Positions 21,868-33,957 are shown, counted from the stretch's first letter. The stretch is DNA of 64,000 bases from Manduca sexta (GCF_014839805.1 NC_051126.1:10858609-10922608); one strand, 5' to 3'. Numbers and translations: made by a program. The notes: generated by a model from the letters alone, not told the origin.

Positions 21868-24800
21868 TTGCAAATAAACTTATACATAATGCCTTACATA
21901 ATTTGCGGTCTACACACAAGTATGAAAAAATATCGCAGCCATGCGAGCTAAACAGTTTAACTTAGCTTAGTTTTTGGTCTACAACCCGCATTACATTTAT
22001 ATAATGAAAGCTGAATAACTATTCCTAATAAACCTTTGTTTATGATTGATGAACACCACACTATCACACTGACAGTTGCTTCATCAGTTGACAGTTTTAT
22101 TCATACTAGAATAGTGTTTCTCGGCAACAATTGCCTGACTTGAGCTCCAATTATAAACTCAACTAAAGGCCTGTTCCACGCTGTTTTAATTTTATTCATC
22201 AGTTAAAGCATCCTAATCGCTGATGTATCCTCTCCAAGTGACCATCCTGAGTCGAGGTTCGTAGCCCTATAGTGGGTTGCCCTCAGCATCGTCGCTTAAT
22301 TTTCAAGGGTTGCGAGCGCCTAAAGCACTCTCCCAAAAGTCCGGTGTGTTTGTATAAGCCGACCCCATCAGGCTAACAAACGTAGGTCAGGTAAAAAAGA
22401 AGTTAAATTATGTATGCCTTATACATTAGTTAATGCTCATATAAATAAAAATATAATAAAAAGTACTCTTGATTAAGTACTTTTTATTTGGGAGCATGAC
22501 TTTTTTATTTCGGCGCACTATGTTATATTCGACGATTATGGTTTACTCAGCCATTGCAAAATAGACCCTATGTTTACCATTATTATTCCTTTTATTGCTA
22601 CGTAACAATTTATTTAAAAGTATTTTATTTTATAAAACTTATTGCAAAGCTAATATGTTAGAAAATCGCACTAGTCATCACGCATAAATTATCTCAACAA
22701 ATGCTTAAAACACTTTTTTATCGGATAAAATCGACGTCAGCAAAGCAAACTGTGAACTATGACAGCATCCAGTTTTATTGCGAAAGTTCTGAAACTTGCC
22801 CGATGAGTCGACTGAGGTAATATATCACCTCCTTATTGAATCCTCCTCATTTTATAGTAATAAATGTGCTCTTGTCCCGTTTCTAGTATAATTTTCATCA
22901 TCATTCATCGCTTGGTAATGGTGTTTTTGTTATTTTCTATATATAAAATGCATAATAAAAAATGAATAACAATTTATAAATGAGTGAATAAGCTCGTTGG
23001 CGCTATCAGTTTCGATTTCTTAACAGTATTGGACGAGTTTTATGAATACTGTCCTTTTGGAAAGCATAATATAAAGACTATTATCGCACAAAAAATATGT
23101 ATGCGAAAAAGTAAATTTTAAATATTTTAAATGATTTGGAACTTACTTATATATTTAACTTTACAATACGATCTTTAATTACAATTTATTTTTATTATAA
23201 ACAATTTATTAGCAGACATAAATATAGAAAAACCCAGCTTTTCAAACTATAACTTCGTACGCGAGCATAAATATAACAATTGGAAACGTTTAAAAAGAGA
23301 TATTTTCCAGTGTGATGAAAAGCGCGATAAACCAAAGACGCCATCTGGAGTTTGAAGGTTTAATTATCCGGCGATGCGCCCTTTATATCGAAAGCTCAAT
23401 TTAACACATTTTGAACGCAGACATTGAGGTGAGTAGGGATGTGAATTAGACTTATCGATATATTAATAGTAGAACTGAATATTAGAGGCTATTGTATCTG
23501 TGGCGCATGCCATTTTTCGTTAAAATATTATACATAGATTATAGCAACAACAACGTGAAATCATAGTTTATTCAGTATGTATTGCGACTACAATGAGATA
23601 ACGCAGTTCGTTACAAGACAGTCCTGCTGAACTTTCATCATGACGCTCACAATTAAGCAATGGTTATTAATCTTAAAAATTGGGCCTTTTCGGGTTACAA
23701 TTCAATTGTTGAGATGGTTTTGCCAGTCCATTACCATTTTTTCACGCATATTACAGAAATAATTTGAGTCAGCTTTTAGACCTGTTATTAATCACTTCCA
23801 GCACTTAACCCCGAACTAATCGTGCTTAAAACTTTGCTTTGAACCAAGAACCTCCCGGCCACAGCCTATATATGATGCCACTAAAACAAGGAAATGACAA
23901 ATAAATACAAAAAAAATCGATAAAAAAATACATTTATAAAAATGTATCGATAATTTTTCTCACAACACTATTAGGCACACGGCTCACTGACAAATGAAAT
24001 ATTGGCTCAATTGTGGCTTGGTTTTATATTTACTGTCTCCTTTTTGTTAGTTAATTGCACATTATACGTATTTAGTATTTTTTATAATGAGATACACATT
24101 TTAAAAACACATTTAGAGCTATAGAACTAAATACTATACAGTCTTTGATGCGCAATATATAATTTTGCGTTGCCGAATGATGTGAAATATGTTGTAAAGA
24201 ACTTATATGATATCATGAACATAAGGGGTATTGTTATTCAACATTTCTTAGCACATTGCACCCTCCTTTGTAGTATTCAATTGGCTTTATAATTATATAG
24301 CTGTGTTAAATAGCAAGTATTGATCATAAATATGTAAAAATAAATATGATAATATAATAATAACACAATAGCTCTAGCATTAGGCTAGACCATTAAAGCC
24401 ATCGTGGCGATATAAATTTTTATTCACAAAACGAAAACCAATAATAATAATCTACGAAAATAAATTTTATTCAAGAATAGAATCCATTGTGTTGTCACAA
24501 TGCTTTTAGAAAATATTGAAAATAGTGAGAAAACAAGTCAAATACTTAAGTGCTAACTGCTAAGTGCCATCGTAGGCTAACTAAATATTCGTAGCACGCA
24601 TGCTACGCGCTACGCTTCGCTACAACCATTTACAAAATGGTGCTACAAAAAATATTTATGTGGATATAATATTCGTTGAGTTAAATTATTTCTAGACCTC
24701 TATATTATTTAAGTAACAATTACTAATATTAATATTTTGTACTTAACATAATACATTTTATAACATTCAAACAATAATTATTATAACATTAATATGACCC

Positions 24801-25671
24801 CAAATTAACGCCATTCGTTATACGTAATGCTTTTATATTTTACGATATTAATAACAGAAACGATATTTCATATGAGATCTTTTATTAACAGTCGTAAATG
24901 GTACCAGAACTACCTCTATTTTTTATATAAATGTTAACAACAATACGATTTTGACTGAAAAAAAGATTTACATTTCAATTAAATTCGTCTTACAGTGCCT
25001 TTAATATTTTTTCATATCAGTAAAAATATATCTATAAAGTCTTTAAAGTTCCATATTCGTTCTTCTAGTATTCCGCGAGGTAAAATACGGATGTTCTTTA
25101 TTGTTTTGAATAGACGTTTACATCAAAAATCATCCAGTTAAAAAATTTAAATAAAATTACCGTGGGCTCGATCTTCGTTTTTCCTCTTTTTCAGAATATA
25201 CATTTTATTATCTCCTCATTATAGGGACGCATGCACTATTCTTCTCTGTACAGCTATTCATGTTCGCTAACCAGGAAATTGATGCCCGCGTGCCTTTTGG
25301 CATAAATTAAACTTACCCAATATTATAGTTCCAAAAGTCGTGGTAAAAATAAAATAACTGACTTAGCTTCCTAGCCTTGACAACCTAACCTAAAACTCAG
25401 AAAACAATCAAACATCACCACCCGACAATATTTGCATCCAAGTCCATCATTAGACGAATTAATTGTTAATTGATATGACAGTCGGTGACAGCGCCACCTG
25501 TAACCGCAGACATAAAACAGCCATCATGTTTACATAACGGAAATTAAATTTCGTACATATGACAGCTTAATTAAGCTGATTTCGCGTATGTAAGGCATAA
25601 CGGGTTAATAAACAAAATGCGACCGCAACAGTAATTGCACTTTGTGAATAGATTGTAATTACTGGTTAAAA
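21868..25671. other. Long AT-rich stretch with little structure
   Basis: No gene. Two small structures stand out: a hairpin at 22,459-22,487 (aaaaagtact/agtacttttt), whose flank resembles 58,150-58,210, and a nested palindrome cluster at 24,582-24,658. Otherwise A+T-rich and unassigned. Confidence 0.45.
24582..24658. repeat. Nested palindrome cluster
   Basis: Outer arms are taaatattcgtagcac (24,582-24,597) and its complement gtgctac...aatattta (24,640-24,658). Inside are gtagcacgcatgctac (24,591-24,606) and accatttacaaaatggt. The three GCTACG-like repeats between are also visible. It may be a very short MITE. Confidence 0.55.
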
Positions 25672-25882
25672 TTAAACTATTTTTTGGATTTTATCGCTGT
25701 TTTTTATATTATAATTTTCTCCCGATGTTTCAAAGACTTTGCAGGCATCGAAGTCACGGGGAGGACGGCTGCAAGTCTTCGAAACATCAGGATAAAATTA
25801 AAATATGGATACCGCGATAAAATCTGATTTTTTTTTATTTTTAATTTCTAACATTCGCGTAAACGGAAGAAATCATTTTGTA
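25672..25882 (+). mobile_element. MITE F, most complete copy
   Basis: The left arm has ggattttatcgctg, ataattttctcccgatg and aaagactttgcaggc. A GC-rich turn (gtcacggggaggacgg) follows, then the complementary right arm (gcaagtcttcgaaacatc, accgcgataaaatctg). The arms pair over roughly 60 bp with mismatches. It ends in taacattcgcgtaaac, shared by all F copies. Confidence 0.7.
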
Positions 25883-25929
25883 ATTACAGACTTATCATTA
25901 GCTGTTGAGATCAGACTGTGACTTTGCTT

Positions 25930-26130
25930 GTGGTATGATATATTTCATATCCCGGATAGCGACCACCGTACACAAGGAGTTAAAACCTCCCATAGTGGCC
26001 GTCGTAAATGTGTCGCGTTCTGGCTTCAGCCTGTGTATATCCGTTTTCAACAGGCCGGCATAATTGTGTCGACTGCTGAGGGGTAATCACTTTTCATCAA
26101 TCTAATACTTATATAGGCGTGGCGTATGTA
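25930..26130 (+). mobile_element. Repeat E
   Basis: It has gtggtatgatatatttcat at the start, then caacaggccggcataattg and gtcgactgctgaggggtaat. The end is diverged (ggcgtggcgtatgtat). Confidence 0.75.
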
Positions 26131-26697
26131 TATCCGGTGGCTGATAATCATGATGAAAATAAGATCCTCATGACATCGACGGAAAAATTTCAATAAATCT
26201 TAAAATAATCACCACTACCCCTTTAAAATAGATATAAAAAATAAAAGCTAAATAATAAAATAAACTGAACAATTTAATTAAATTTTAATCGACGCCATAA
26301 AGAAAAGTATACGGCTGTATTCATTGTAATTTATCTTAGGGCCCCTTCGTCTACGCGATATCGGGTCGCGGTCACGGCTCGGCGTCCCACTTTAATTAAA
26401 CATACAAAACTAAGCCTTTCAACTATCAAATAGCTTACCGCTATACTGTGTGGAGTGCGGGACCGCATTTAGGTCGCTAATGTCGGGCCCGCGTGGTCTA
26501 ACTAACCGTTATAGAGATGACACGTGATAATCAGATTACCACTTGATCTTGGGTACATTTGAAAGTAAATACTAAATACGTGGTTAGTAGTTAGTAGTTA
26601 GTTACTAAATAGTTGGTACTAAATGAGTATTTTACGTAAAACATGGATGCTAGTAGTTTTTCGATGTGTTTAATGGTTTTTAAGAGAGAAAACAAAA
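26131..26697. other. Noncoding DNA with a GC-richer block
   Basis: The block at about 26,340-26,500 contains cgatatcgggtcgcggtc and gtgcgggaccgc. A short purine-rich satellite (ttagtagttagtagttag) lies near 26,583. Neither is assigned. Confidence 0.35.
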
Positions 26698-26814
26698 CAA
26701 ATACATATCACACATATATCCCCAAAGAAGTATGCAGAGGCGCAACCAGGGCACACAATTTTCGCGAAGTGTGTTCCGTCCCATGATGTGATAGGTGGCG
26801 AGCCTAACGCCGCG
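26698..26814 (-). mobile_element. SINE A, tail fragment fused to MITE F
   Basis: It includes atgcagaggcgcaaccaggg, tgtgttccgtcccatgatg and ggcgagcctaacgccg. The match to A stops at about 26,814, where F sequence starts directly. Confidence 0.65.
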
Positions 26815-26910
26815 CCGGGAAAAATATAATATAAAAAACCCCGATTAAATCCTAAAAATATTTTTATTTCAATGTCTGACATTCGCGTAAACATAAAAAA
26901 TTATTATACA
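26815..26910 (+). mobile_element. MITE F, right arm only
   Basis: It reads gggaaaaatataatataaaa, then gattaaatcctaaaaat and tgacattcgcgtaaacat. The left arm and turn are missing. Confidence 0.6.
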
Positions 26911-28161
26911 AAACTTTTTATAATAATAATAAAATAATTATAGTTCTAAAAGACGTTGGCTTCCTTCTCCAACAACATAAAACGTCGGTTATTTTTGTAC
27001 CGGCCTATTTTCTGGAACCTTCGAATTCTTTACCACTATAACAATTCTTTGTCGACAAGGCTTCTGTAGGCCCGATTTGTTCGAGCGTGTTAAAACCTTT
27101 TTTTCGGCATCTGGTACCTACTTATATTACTTTGTGTTCCGTTTCCTTTGAACGCATATAGCTATGACGCCTATTTGATGTATTGCGACGTACATAGGTT
27201 GTAAATCGAGGGGATTTGGGTTCGAAACTTGAGTCGGGCAACACTATCTGAGTTTCCTATCACGATTTGTATCAAGAGGGATTGATGCGGGGCTGGTTGT
27301 AAAATGACTACGAAATCATTTCTGTAATTTGTATTAGAAATAATGTTGCACTTTTTAAACAATAAGGGTGATTAAACCAGCCAAAGATATATTAATATCT
27401 TATACACGGACACATTATACAGTTTTCGTAAAACTAAATTTATTATACGTAGCTTATGTGACTAGCTATTATGAGTGAATACCGTATCTATTTTTAACCG
27501 ACTTCAAAAAAAGGAGGCAGTTATATAATAATCATGTACTTAGACGTAGTTCGCCTGTTCTTTTATATTTTGGTCAATGAAACAGTGTAGGATTGATTGT
27601 AGACCTAATGAATAAATAATATGTTTTCACACACTTTGCCACAGATATTACCTGAATAAGACGCACTGGCCATTCTCTATCAGTAGTTTGACTTATAAAT
27701 TATACTTATCTCAACGCAAAAACTTTACATCATGTTTCTGTATAATATACTCTATCGCAATAACAAATTATATAAATTATAAGAAATAATAAACACCTTT
27801 GTGTTATAAGCACTTAAAAGTTGTTTAGATTGTGTAGTTACAATTCATAATGAATGCTTTGTTGGTCCTGTAAATTTAATTATTACGCGTTTCAAAATTT
27901 TACTATTATTTAGTTATAATTAAATAAAAGATATTTTATGTTTAAATCTTTATTTTACTGTTATATATATATTAAATAAAGTATATAATCGTTAGTCGTT
28001 AGTTATAAATATAATAAAATGCGATCGTCGTAAACTGAAAGTTTTTGTAGATTGAAATTAAGAATATAAAATATAATAATATTTAATGTATGGATTGTAT
28101 GTACCTATTATATTTAAAAATAAGAATATACCAATAACACGGAAAGTAATGCCGCATATAC
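26911..28161. other. AT-rich noncoding DNA
   Basis: A phrase at 27,496-27,526 (taaccgacttcaaaaaaagg) is a common lepidopteran repeat remnant. No gene supported. Confidence 0.4.
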
Positions 28162-28446
28162 TGGTGGTAGGACTCGTGTGCGACTGGCCGTCTGGATAGG
28201 TGTCACCCCAATACATATTTCTACCACTAAGTTCTATTTCCGTTTAAAGGCCATTATATCCAGCGTAATTACTAGACATTACGAGACCTAACATCTTATG
28301 TCTCAGGATGACGAGAGGCGTGGAATACCACGCAGCACTTTGTAATTCCAAGTTCTGTATGTAGCTCCTACTGGTTATGAGCGATCGTATTGCTTACCAT
28401 CAGGCGAGCGGGATCCTCGTCTCGTCATTCAACTGCAATAAATAGA
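28162..28446 (+). mobile_element. Repeat C, variant, near full length
   Basis: It begins ctggtggtaggactcgtg, then taacatcttatgtctcagg, tactttgtaattcc-like text and cttaccatcaggcgag, and ends cattcaactgcaataaata. The middle differs from the other C copies, which suggests a separate subfamily. Confidence 0.7.
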
Positions 28447-28469
28447 TATTCACATCGCTTCTAGAAATA

Positions 28470-28706
28470 AACAGTAGAAACACCATCCAAAACTGCGAAT
28501 TACAAAGTATTGTTTGGCGTTCCATTGTTCGCCATACTGAGACATGAGACGTTAAGTCTTATTATGTCCAGTAGTTTCACTGGCTACAATGTACTTCAAA
28601 CCGGAACACAACAGTGACTACACAATGCTTCTTGGCGGCAGGAATAGACATTGCTGTGGTACTTACCCAGGCGGACTCTCACATATTAGAGACCTACCAC
28701 CAGTAA
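28470..28706 (-). mobile_element. Repeat C, lacking its 3' end
   Basis: It starts at aaacagtagaaacaccatcc and continues through tgagacatgagacgttaag, acccaggcggactctcac and gacctaccaccagt. It faces the previous C copy tail to tail, about 25 bp apart, but its own A tail is missing. Confidence 0.75.
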
Positions 28707-29324
28707 ACCAACATTAAAAGACTACACAAATCATAAACAAACGACTAACACATGCAAATATTAAACGTAGGAAATATAAAATATTGATAGTACCGTACTT
28801 CCATCAAGTTATTCATTATTCAAACGGCTCTCAAAGGATCATCTACCTTCGATAAATTATAAAATCTCTCTCAAACATTTTATGTTGATGGAATGCAAAT
28901 CGGCGTACTTCAACAACTCGCTGTGATTGTGATCTCACAAAACACTACTTGTGTATTCTACGTGTAAACTACGCTTGGATTATAAACAAACTAAATCGCT
29001 GGCTTAATTGTTAAGTAACTAAATACGGATGACGTACATAAGCGTGTATACCTCCTACGTATTTATTATATGTTCAAAACTGCCGTACTAAGCTTTAAAG
29101 CGGTATCTCAAAAAAATCAAAATCTTAATTTTTATGTCGTCAGATATCTTAAATGCCCATCCATGAACTTACCTAAAGCACGGTAAATTGTTTAGAACTT
29201 GTTATAAAAACCTTAAAAGAATTTTTCTATCTCAAGTTTACATAAAAAACTATATTTACAAAACTTCGATTATCTCGAAATAAAGTTTCCCTGACATATC
29301 GCTTTGCGCTTAGCACGGCAGTAT
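28707..29324. other. AT-rich noncoding DNA
   Basis: Nothing recognised. Confidence 0.4.
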
Positions 29325-29545
29325 AATATATCTCGTATATAGCTGCCCTGTATTATATACTGTCCCACTATCGGGCACGGGCCTCCTCTACTACTGAGAG
29401 GGATTAGTCCTTAATCCAATACGCTGGCCTAGTGCGGATTGGTTGACTTTACACACCTTCAAGTTTCCTCATGATGTATTCCTTCACCGATTTTGAACCT
29501 ACGGACATTGGTCTCGGCAGTCCATTTCATGATTTTTGCCACAAT
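29325..29545 (-). mobile_element. SINE B with an internal deletion
   Basis: It has ttatatactgtcccactatc, tcctctactactgagaggg and tagtgcggattggtt, then skips to gaacctacggacattggtc, the tRNA-like head. The middle of the body is missing compared with 42,520-42,836. Confidence 0.7.
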
Positions 29546-29825
29546 ATTAGAAACGGTAAATTTCAAAATGACCCTGTATGCGAGTTGAATTATATCACAA
29601 CAGATTATTGATCCATTATAAACTGGATCAGCCGATGGCGTGTGAAATTAAATCACGCATGTACATTGTAGTGTCTGTATGATTAAATTATACTATTAAG
29701 AAGCAAATTGACCATGTAATCAATTAATACATGTAATTAAACGACGCGTTAAACTGATTCCATATGCAAGATATTAATTAATCGCGTGAATAAAAATTTA
29801 CTGTGATGTGTTGATGTATTGTTTA
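29546..29825. other. Noncoding spacer
   Basis: Nothing recognised. Confidence 0.35.
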
Positions 29826-30058
29826 AATGGTAGGATATATTTTATATCCACCCGAATAGCGACCACCGTACACAAGGCATTAAAACCCGCCAAAGTGACC
29901 CACATAAGTGTATTGCATTCCGGGATCAGCCGGTTCCAACAGGCCGGCAAAATTGTGTCGACAACCGAAGGGTAATCATTTCTCGTCAGTCGACATTCTA
30001 TTGAACCCCACTTCAATTATCATCAGGTACAGTGGGGTCACATCTAAAAAAAAAAAAT
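29826..30058 (+). mobile_element. Repeat E, most complete hairpin set
   Basis: Palindromes in order: ggatatattttatatcc; ccggttccaacaggccgg; the GTCGAC pair (gtcgacaaccga...cgtcagtcgac, 29,956-29,993); and ccccact...agtgggg (about 30,004-30,036). It ends in a run of A's. No ORF is shared with the other copies. Confidence 0.8.
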
Positions 30059-30565
30059 TAATCTCTATAATAGTCACAGTATGTGTGGGTGACAGGCCCA
30101 TATTCACAAATGTTACTTAGGTAAGAATGGATCAATGCTGGGACAAGTCTGTTTTTGAGTACTATACGCATTACAGCCTTCCCAATGTGTAGGCATAGGG
30201 GCACTTTGATTGACTAGTATTGAAATACAACTTTATTTCAGTTAGCAATGAGATAAAAACTGAACAAAGCCATTGAAATTTACGAAAATGCCGATACTAT
30301 GCGTCCAAGCGCACTGTTCGTCCGCATACAGCCTATACATATTATTATGTTTATGAATAAGAGTGTCATGGTAGTAAATCATAAAATCGAATATTCCATT
30401 TTTAAATTTCTATTTTATTTAACGAATTAAATTATAATTGAAAACTAGCCAGTATGCTAACAATATGACGGTACGTAAACAAAGATGCATTAACACATCG
30501 ACAATTCGACCGCTAACTACAAAAGAAACAATACCACCGTTTTAACACAGATCTGCATAGACATC
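30059..30565. other. AT-rich DNA upstream of the candidate exon
   Basis: No repeat recognised. If the block at 30,566 is a first exon, this would be its promoter region, but no TATA box is obvious at the right distance. Confidence 0.35.
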
Positions 30566-30935
30566 AGTCGAAAAAATCACTTTGATCAGAAACGAGTGCA
30601 CCGACACACCCGACAAGCTTTTCATACGAGCGCTGGAAGCGTTCAAAGAGAATTTAAGCGATTGCAACATAGAAGCGAAGTCAATAAGCCAGCTTTGACT
30701 TTATTTTTCCTAAGCGCTGCAAAAGGAAAGCTCGCATTAACTTTCATTTTGCGTCTTTTGAGCGGTTCTGCGGACTGCTGTGACGATGTCCGAGCGTTTA
30801 ACGATTTAGTGATACGGACCTTTTACGGGTTGTCTGTGATTTTAGGAAGAAGTTTGATTGGATTAGTGCTAGTTTCAGGGCGGTTTCTGTGCAACAAATT
30901 GTATGGTTGTTTAAAGTTAACAAATAATACGCACG
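30566..30935 (+). other. Candidate untranslated first exon
   Basis: This block is richer in G+C than its flanks. It starts at an arthropod-type initiator (catcagtcg, A at 30,566) and ends at a consensus splice donor (cgcac then gtaagt, about 30,935). A 116-codon frame at 30,596-30,946 reads across the donor and has no domain, so I do not call it a protein. No copy of this block exists elsewhere in the window, unlike the transposons. It could be the 5' UTR of a host gene whose next exon lies outside, or an unrecognised single-copy element. Confidence 0.35.
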
Positions 30936-31250
30936 TAAGTCTTTAAAGATGTATAGTCAAGTTATAGAACAGAAAACTGAAGGTGTTAATACACTGTTTG
31001 TATGTAAAAACGTGCTCATAATTTACTATGACAAAAGAAATATCTTTCTTTCATTTCCTAAATCAGCGCTGATGCTACTGGCACCGGTACATGGTTCTTG
31101 GAAAGCCAACGAGTATAGAATTCACAAAGTGAATGTCAATTTGATTGATTTTAAAATTCATCATTTTAGTGCTACGGACAGTTCACATGATGTACCTACG
31201 TTCGCTACAAACGTAAATACTCCTGTAGATATAAAAATACATTTTTATTT

Positions 31251-31499
31251 GAATGCCTCGCTGGCGTTGTTTTATTACGGTACGATTGCAGTGCTGGGGT
31301 CTCGGGTTCAATCCCCGGGTCGCGCAAATTGATATTAGGTTTTTCTACTCAGTATCAGTCCAGAGTCTGGAAATTGTGCCCGATATGGCGATAGGCTCCC
31401 CCTTTATCTCAACATGGGCCGGAATACACAACGCGAAAAGTGGGTGCACCAATTGTGCCTCTGCTTACCCCTTCGGGGACAAAAAGCGTGGTTGCTTGT

Positions 31500-31547
<48 letters not shown>

Positions 31548-31549
31548 AT
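31251..31549 (+). mobile_element. SINE A, best full-length copy
   Basis: The head carries tRNA-like boxes (cgctggcgttgttttattac and gggttcaatcccc). The body includes gcccgatatggcgatagg and gggccggaatacac. Near the tail is ccccttcgggg, a hairpin with a TTCG loop. The tail is a long TG repeat. Flanks tacatttttattt (31,238-31,250) and tacatatttttattt (31,545-31,559) look like a target duplication. Transcription by RNA polymerase III and movement by a partner LINE are inferred from the class. Confidence 0.85.
31506..31545. repeat. TG microsatellite
   Basis: About 20 perfect TG units form the tail of the SINE A copy. Confidence 0.95.
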
Positions 31550-31559
31550 ATTTTTATTT

Positions 31560-32844
31560 AATTCGTTTAAAAAATTAAAATAAAAATTTAACTTAACATT
31601 TCCCAAACAAATTGTATTTAACACCAAAATCAACTTTAATCTATTTTGTATATGTTGGAATTCCTTTTATTAGTTACACTGTTACCTTCCAAACATAATC
31701 TAAATCACGAAAATAACAGTTAACAATTAGACAAATTATATCATAACATTAGGTGTTAATCTTTAGCGCACAAGAAACATATTTTACATAGGGCGAAGGG
31801 CACGGAAAAATTAGTTGGCATTGTTGGTATAAGAGAGAGGGTCTTAATCCCGGTTTTCGCGTGTCCCGATAAACACTAATCTACGTCGACGCTTACCGCT
31901 CATAGAATACACACGCGTTATCAAAACAGCGAGGCTTTTATCTTAATAAAACAAATGTTTATTCTCATGAGTCGAGGTTGGTTGTTAACCTCATTTAAAA
32001 GTATAAAGTAGTTTCAGTGTGTACCGCTAGATGGGGCAATTTTAAGTTTTTGATTAATGATAAGTAATTGGTTTGGTTTGTTTAACTATAAGCTAAATAC
32101 TACTGTAAATTCTTTCCTATCTAGCCTTTTTAAGTATGCTAGACTTCATAAACCATTTACTTGGTTCTAAATTTATTTGCACAAAAAGTTTTCGTTGTAC
32201 TATATTATCATGAATTCATGGGAAACCATATTTACTACAGCGATATGAAGACGTCATAAATAAGACAGACTGATAAACATCAATTGAAATAACTAGGCCC
32301 ATTTTCAATACCTAATATTTATCGTTATAATATTTCTACACCACTCACATCAATAGTTGCAAAAAATATGCACTAAAAATTTACACGAACTTCGGACTAT
32401 TTTGCAAAACACATTTCCAAAACCACCTCAGATTCCAGTACACGTTTTCATCAAAACATATTGTCTATTCTGTAAAAACGTTTATACTTTGGGAGGGAAT
32501 GAGGACTTTATACAGACTTATTTGGGGCCATCCGTTTGGAATAAATAAACAAGAAGCATCTTCAATATAGAAAGAACGAGATTTTTCCTTATACAGTTTC
32601 GCGCACTGATTGATATCTTGATTATATATTTACCTTATTCTCGTGTAAATATTTTCGCATACGACGTAAGTTTGATATATTGGATTATATTATAACCATA
32701 TTCTCAAAATACACGCAAGTCATAAAACACTTACCGCTATTAAAGTAACCTATTTGCATGCTGGAGATACGAGGCCAGATTTTTAGTTTCTATTTTCGTT
32801 TTACTTTATAGCTTTTATTTATGATTTACGTGTATTATTATTAG
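31560..32844. other. Noncoding DNA
   Basis: A GC-richer patch at about 31,800-31,920 has no repeat match. A 63-codon frame at 32,357 has no recognisable domain. No gene supported. Confidence 0.4.
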
Positions 32845-33020
32845 TAAGATTTTGCTCTCCGCATCGCCCGCGTAAATGTATTTTTATCGGGATGAAAGAA
32901 AAAGTTCTATATCCTATCCTTCCTAGAGTCTCAAACTATTTCGAATTTAATTGAAGTCCGTTTGAATTGATTACGTTCAGACAGACGCGGCGTGGGAATA
33001 TGTTTTATAATATATAACGA
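32845..33020 (-). mobile_element. Helitron 3' part, degraded
   Basis: It holds a decayed hairpin end (ttttgctctccgcatcgccc), then tagagtctcaaactattt and gttcagacagacgcggcg, the same order as in the 3' module at 56,885-57,090. Confidence 0.55.
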
Positions 33021-33363
33021 TTAGTCTCATTGTTTCCCAATAATAAATATATAATGAAAGAGATTTTTTTTCAATTACTTACATAAATTATAATCGGTCC
33101 TTAAATTTTCTACGTTCCTGTAACATTGCCACCATTTCTCGCATCATTTAAAATCATTCTGTTAAAATATCTAAAGCCACAGATGTATAAAGAAACATTT
33201 ATTCGTCAATTAAACTTACCAATGAATAACTAATCTCTTTGAAATTATACGATTGTTAACTCTACAGATTAGAAATATGCTAATGAAGACATTATTGAAT
33301 CGATTTTCGCTTCTTATGCAAATTAGTAAGTACTCAGATTGATATTTAAGTAATTTATTTATC

Positions 33364-33480
33364 ACTAGGTTTTGCTCGCGGCTTCGACTGTGTCAAAGAG
33401 TTTATACCTTGGATATAAGGTATAGATATTTAAATCCAGAACATGTATCTGTGTTTCAAAATGTACCTAAATTCGTTCAG
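33364..33480 (-). mobile_element. Helitron 3' end
   Basis: It starts CTAGGTTTTGCTCGCGGC, the complement of a hairpin plus CTAG end preceded by A. The interior is diverged. Confidence 0.5.
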
Positions 33481-33707
33481 CAGATATTACGTTACTTCCA
33501 AGGATCCAAACTTTAACACATCTTCACAACAATTTGCATTTATGTTAGTAAGATATTATTTAAAATTTACCGTAGCTGATTAAATATGATCACTGTAGCT
33601 TTATAGTAAATGAGTATTACGAAACTGTTCCATTCGCAGAAATATAGCATCGCGCCTTTTTCTTTCAAGAATAGGCAGAGTAACAACAATCTTTCGTCAA
33701 ATATGTT

Positions 33708-33870
33708 AGATCCCATGATGGTCCCATAATAAAAGGCGTCTTTTGCCTTTTACCGAGCAGAATTCCAGACTGATCACTGAGCAGGAAAACTTAATATTTG
33801 CCTAACCGGGGGTACGAACCCGAGTTCAAAGCAGTAGTGTACTGCACACGCCACTGCGCCGCTGGGGCAG
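33708..33870 (-). mobile_element. SINE A, 5' half
   Basis: It has attccagactgatcactgag, the B-box complement ggggtacgaacccg, and acacgccactgcgccgc. The tail hairpin is missing. Confidence 0.65.
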
Positions 33871-33957
33871 TAAGTATATAGTTATAAGTATAAGTTCAAT
33901 AAATAACCACTGGTGAAGACTTGCTTTGCAAACTTTATCTCTTCATACTATTAAAGA

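Noticed and set aside
30596..30946. 116-codon ORF as a protein-coding gene
   Set aside because: It crosses the good splice donor near 30,935, has no recognisable domain, and composition alone can explain its length. I kept only the untranslated-exon idea.
31251..31330. tRNA gene from the A and B box matches
   Set aside because: No cloverleaf closes and the same head repeats in many copies joined to a SINE body, so it is a SINE head.
31253..31561. 102-codon ORF over the SINE A copy
   Set aside because: It is a reading of the SINE and its TG tail; similar short frames appear over the other SINE copies.
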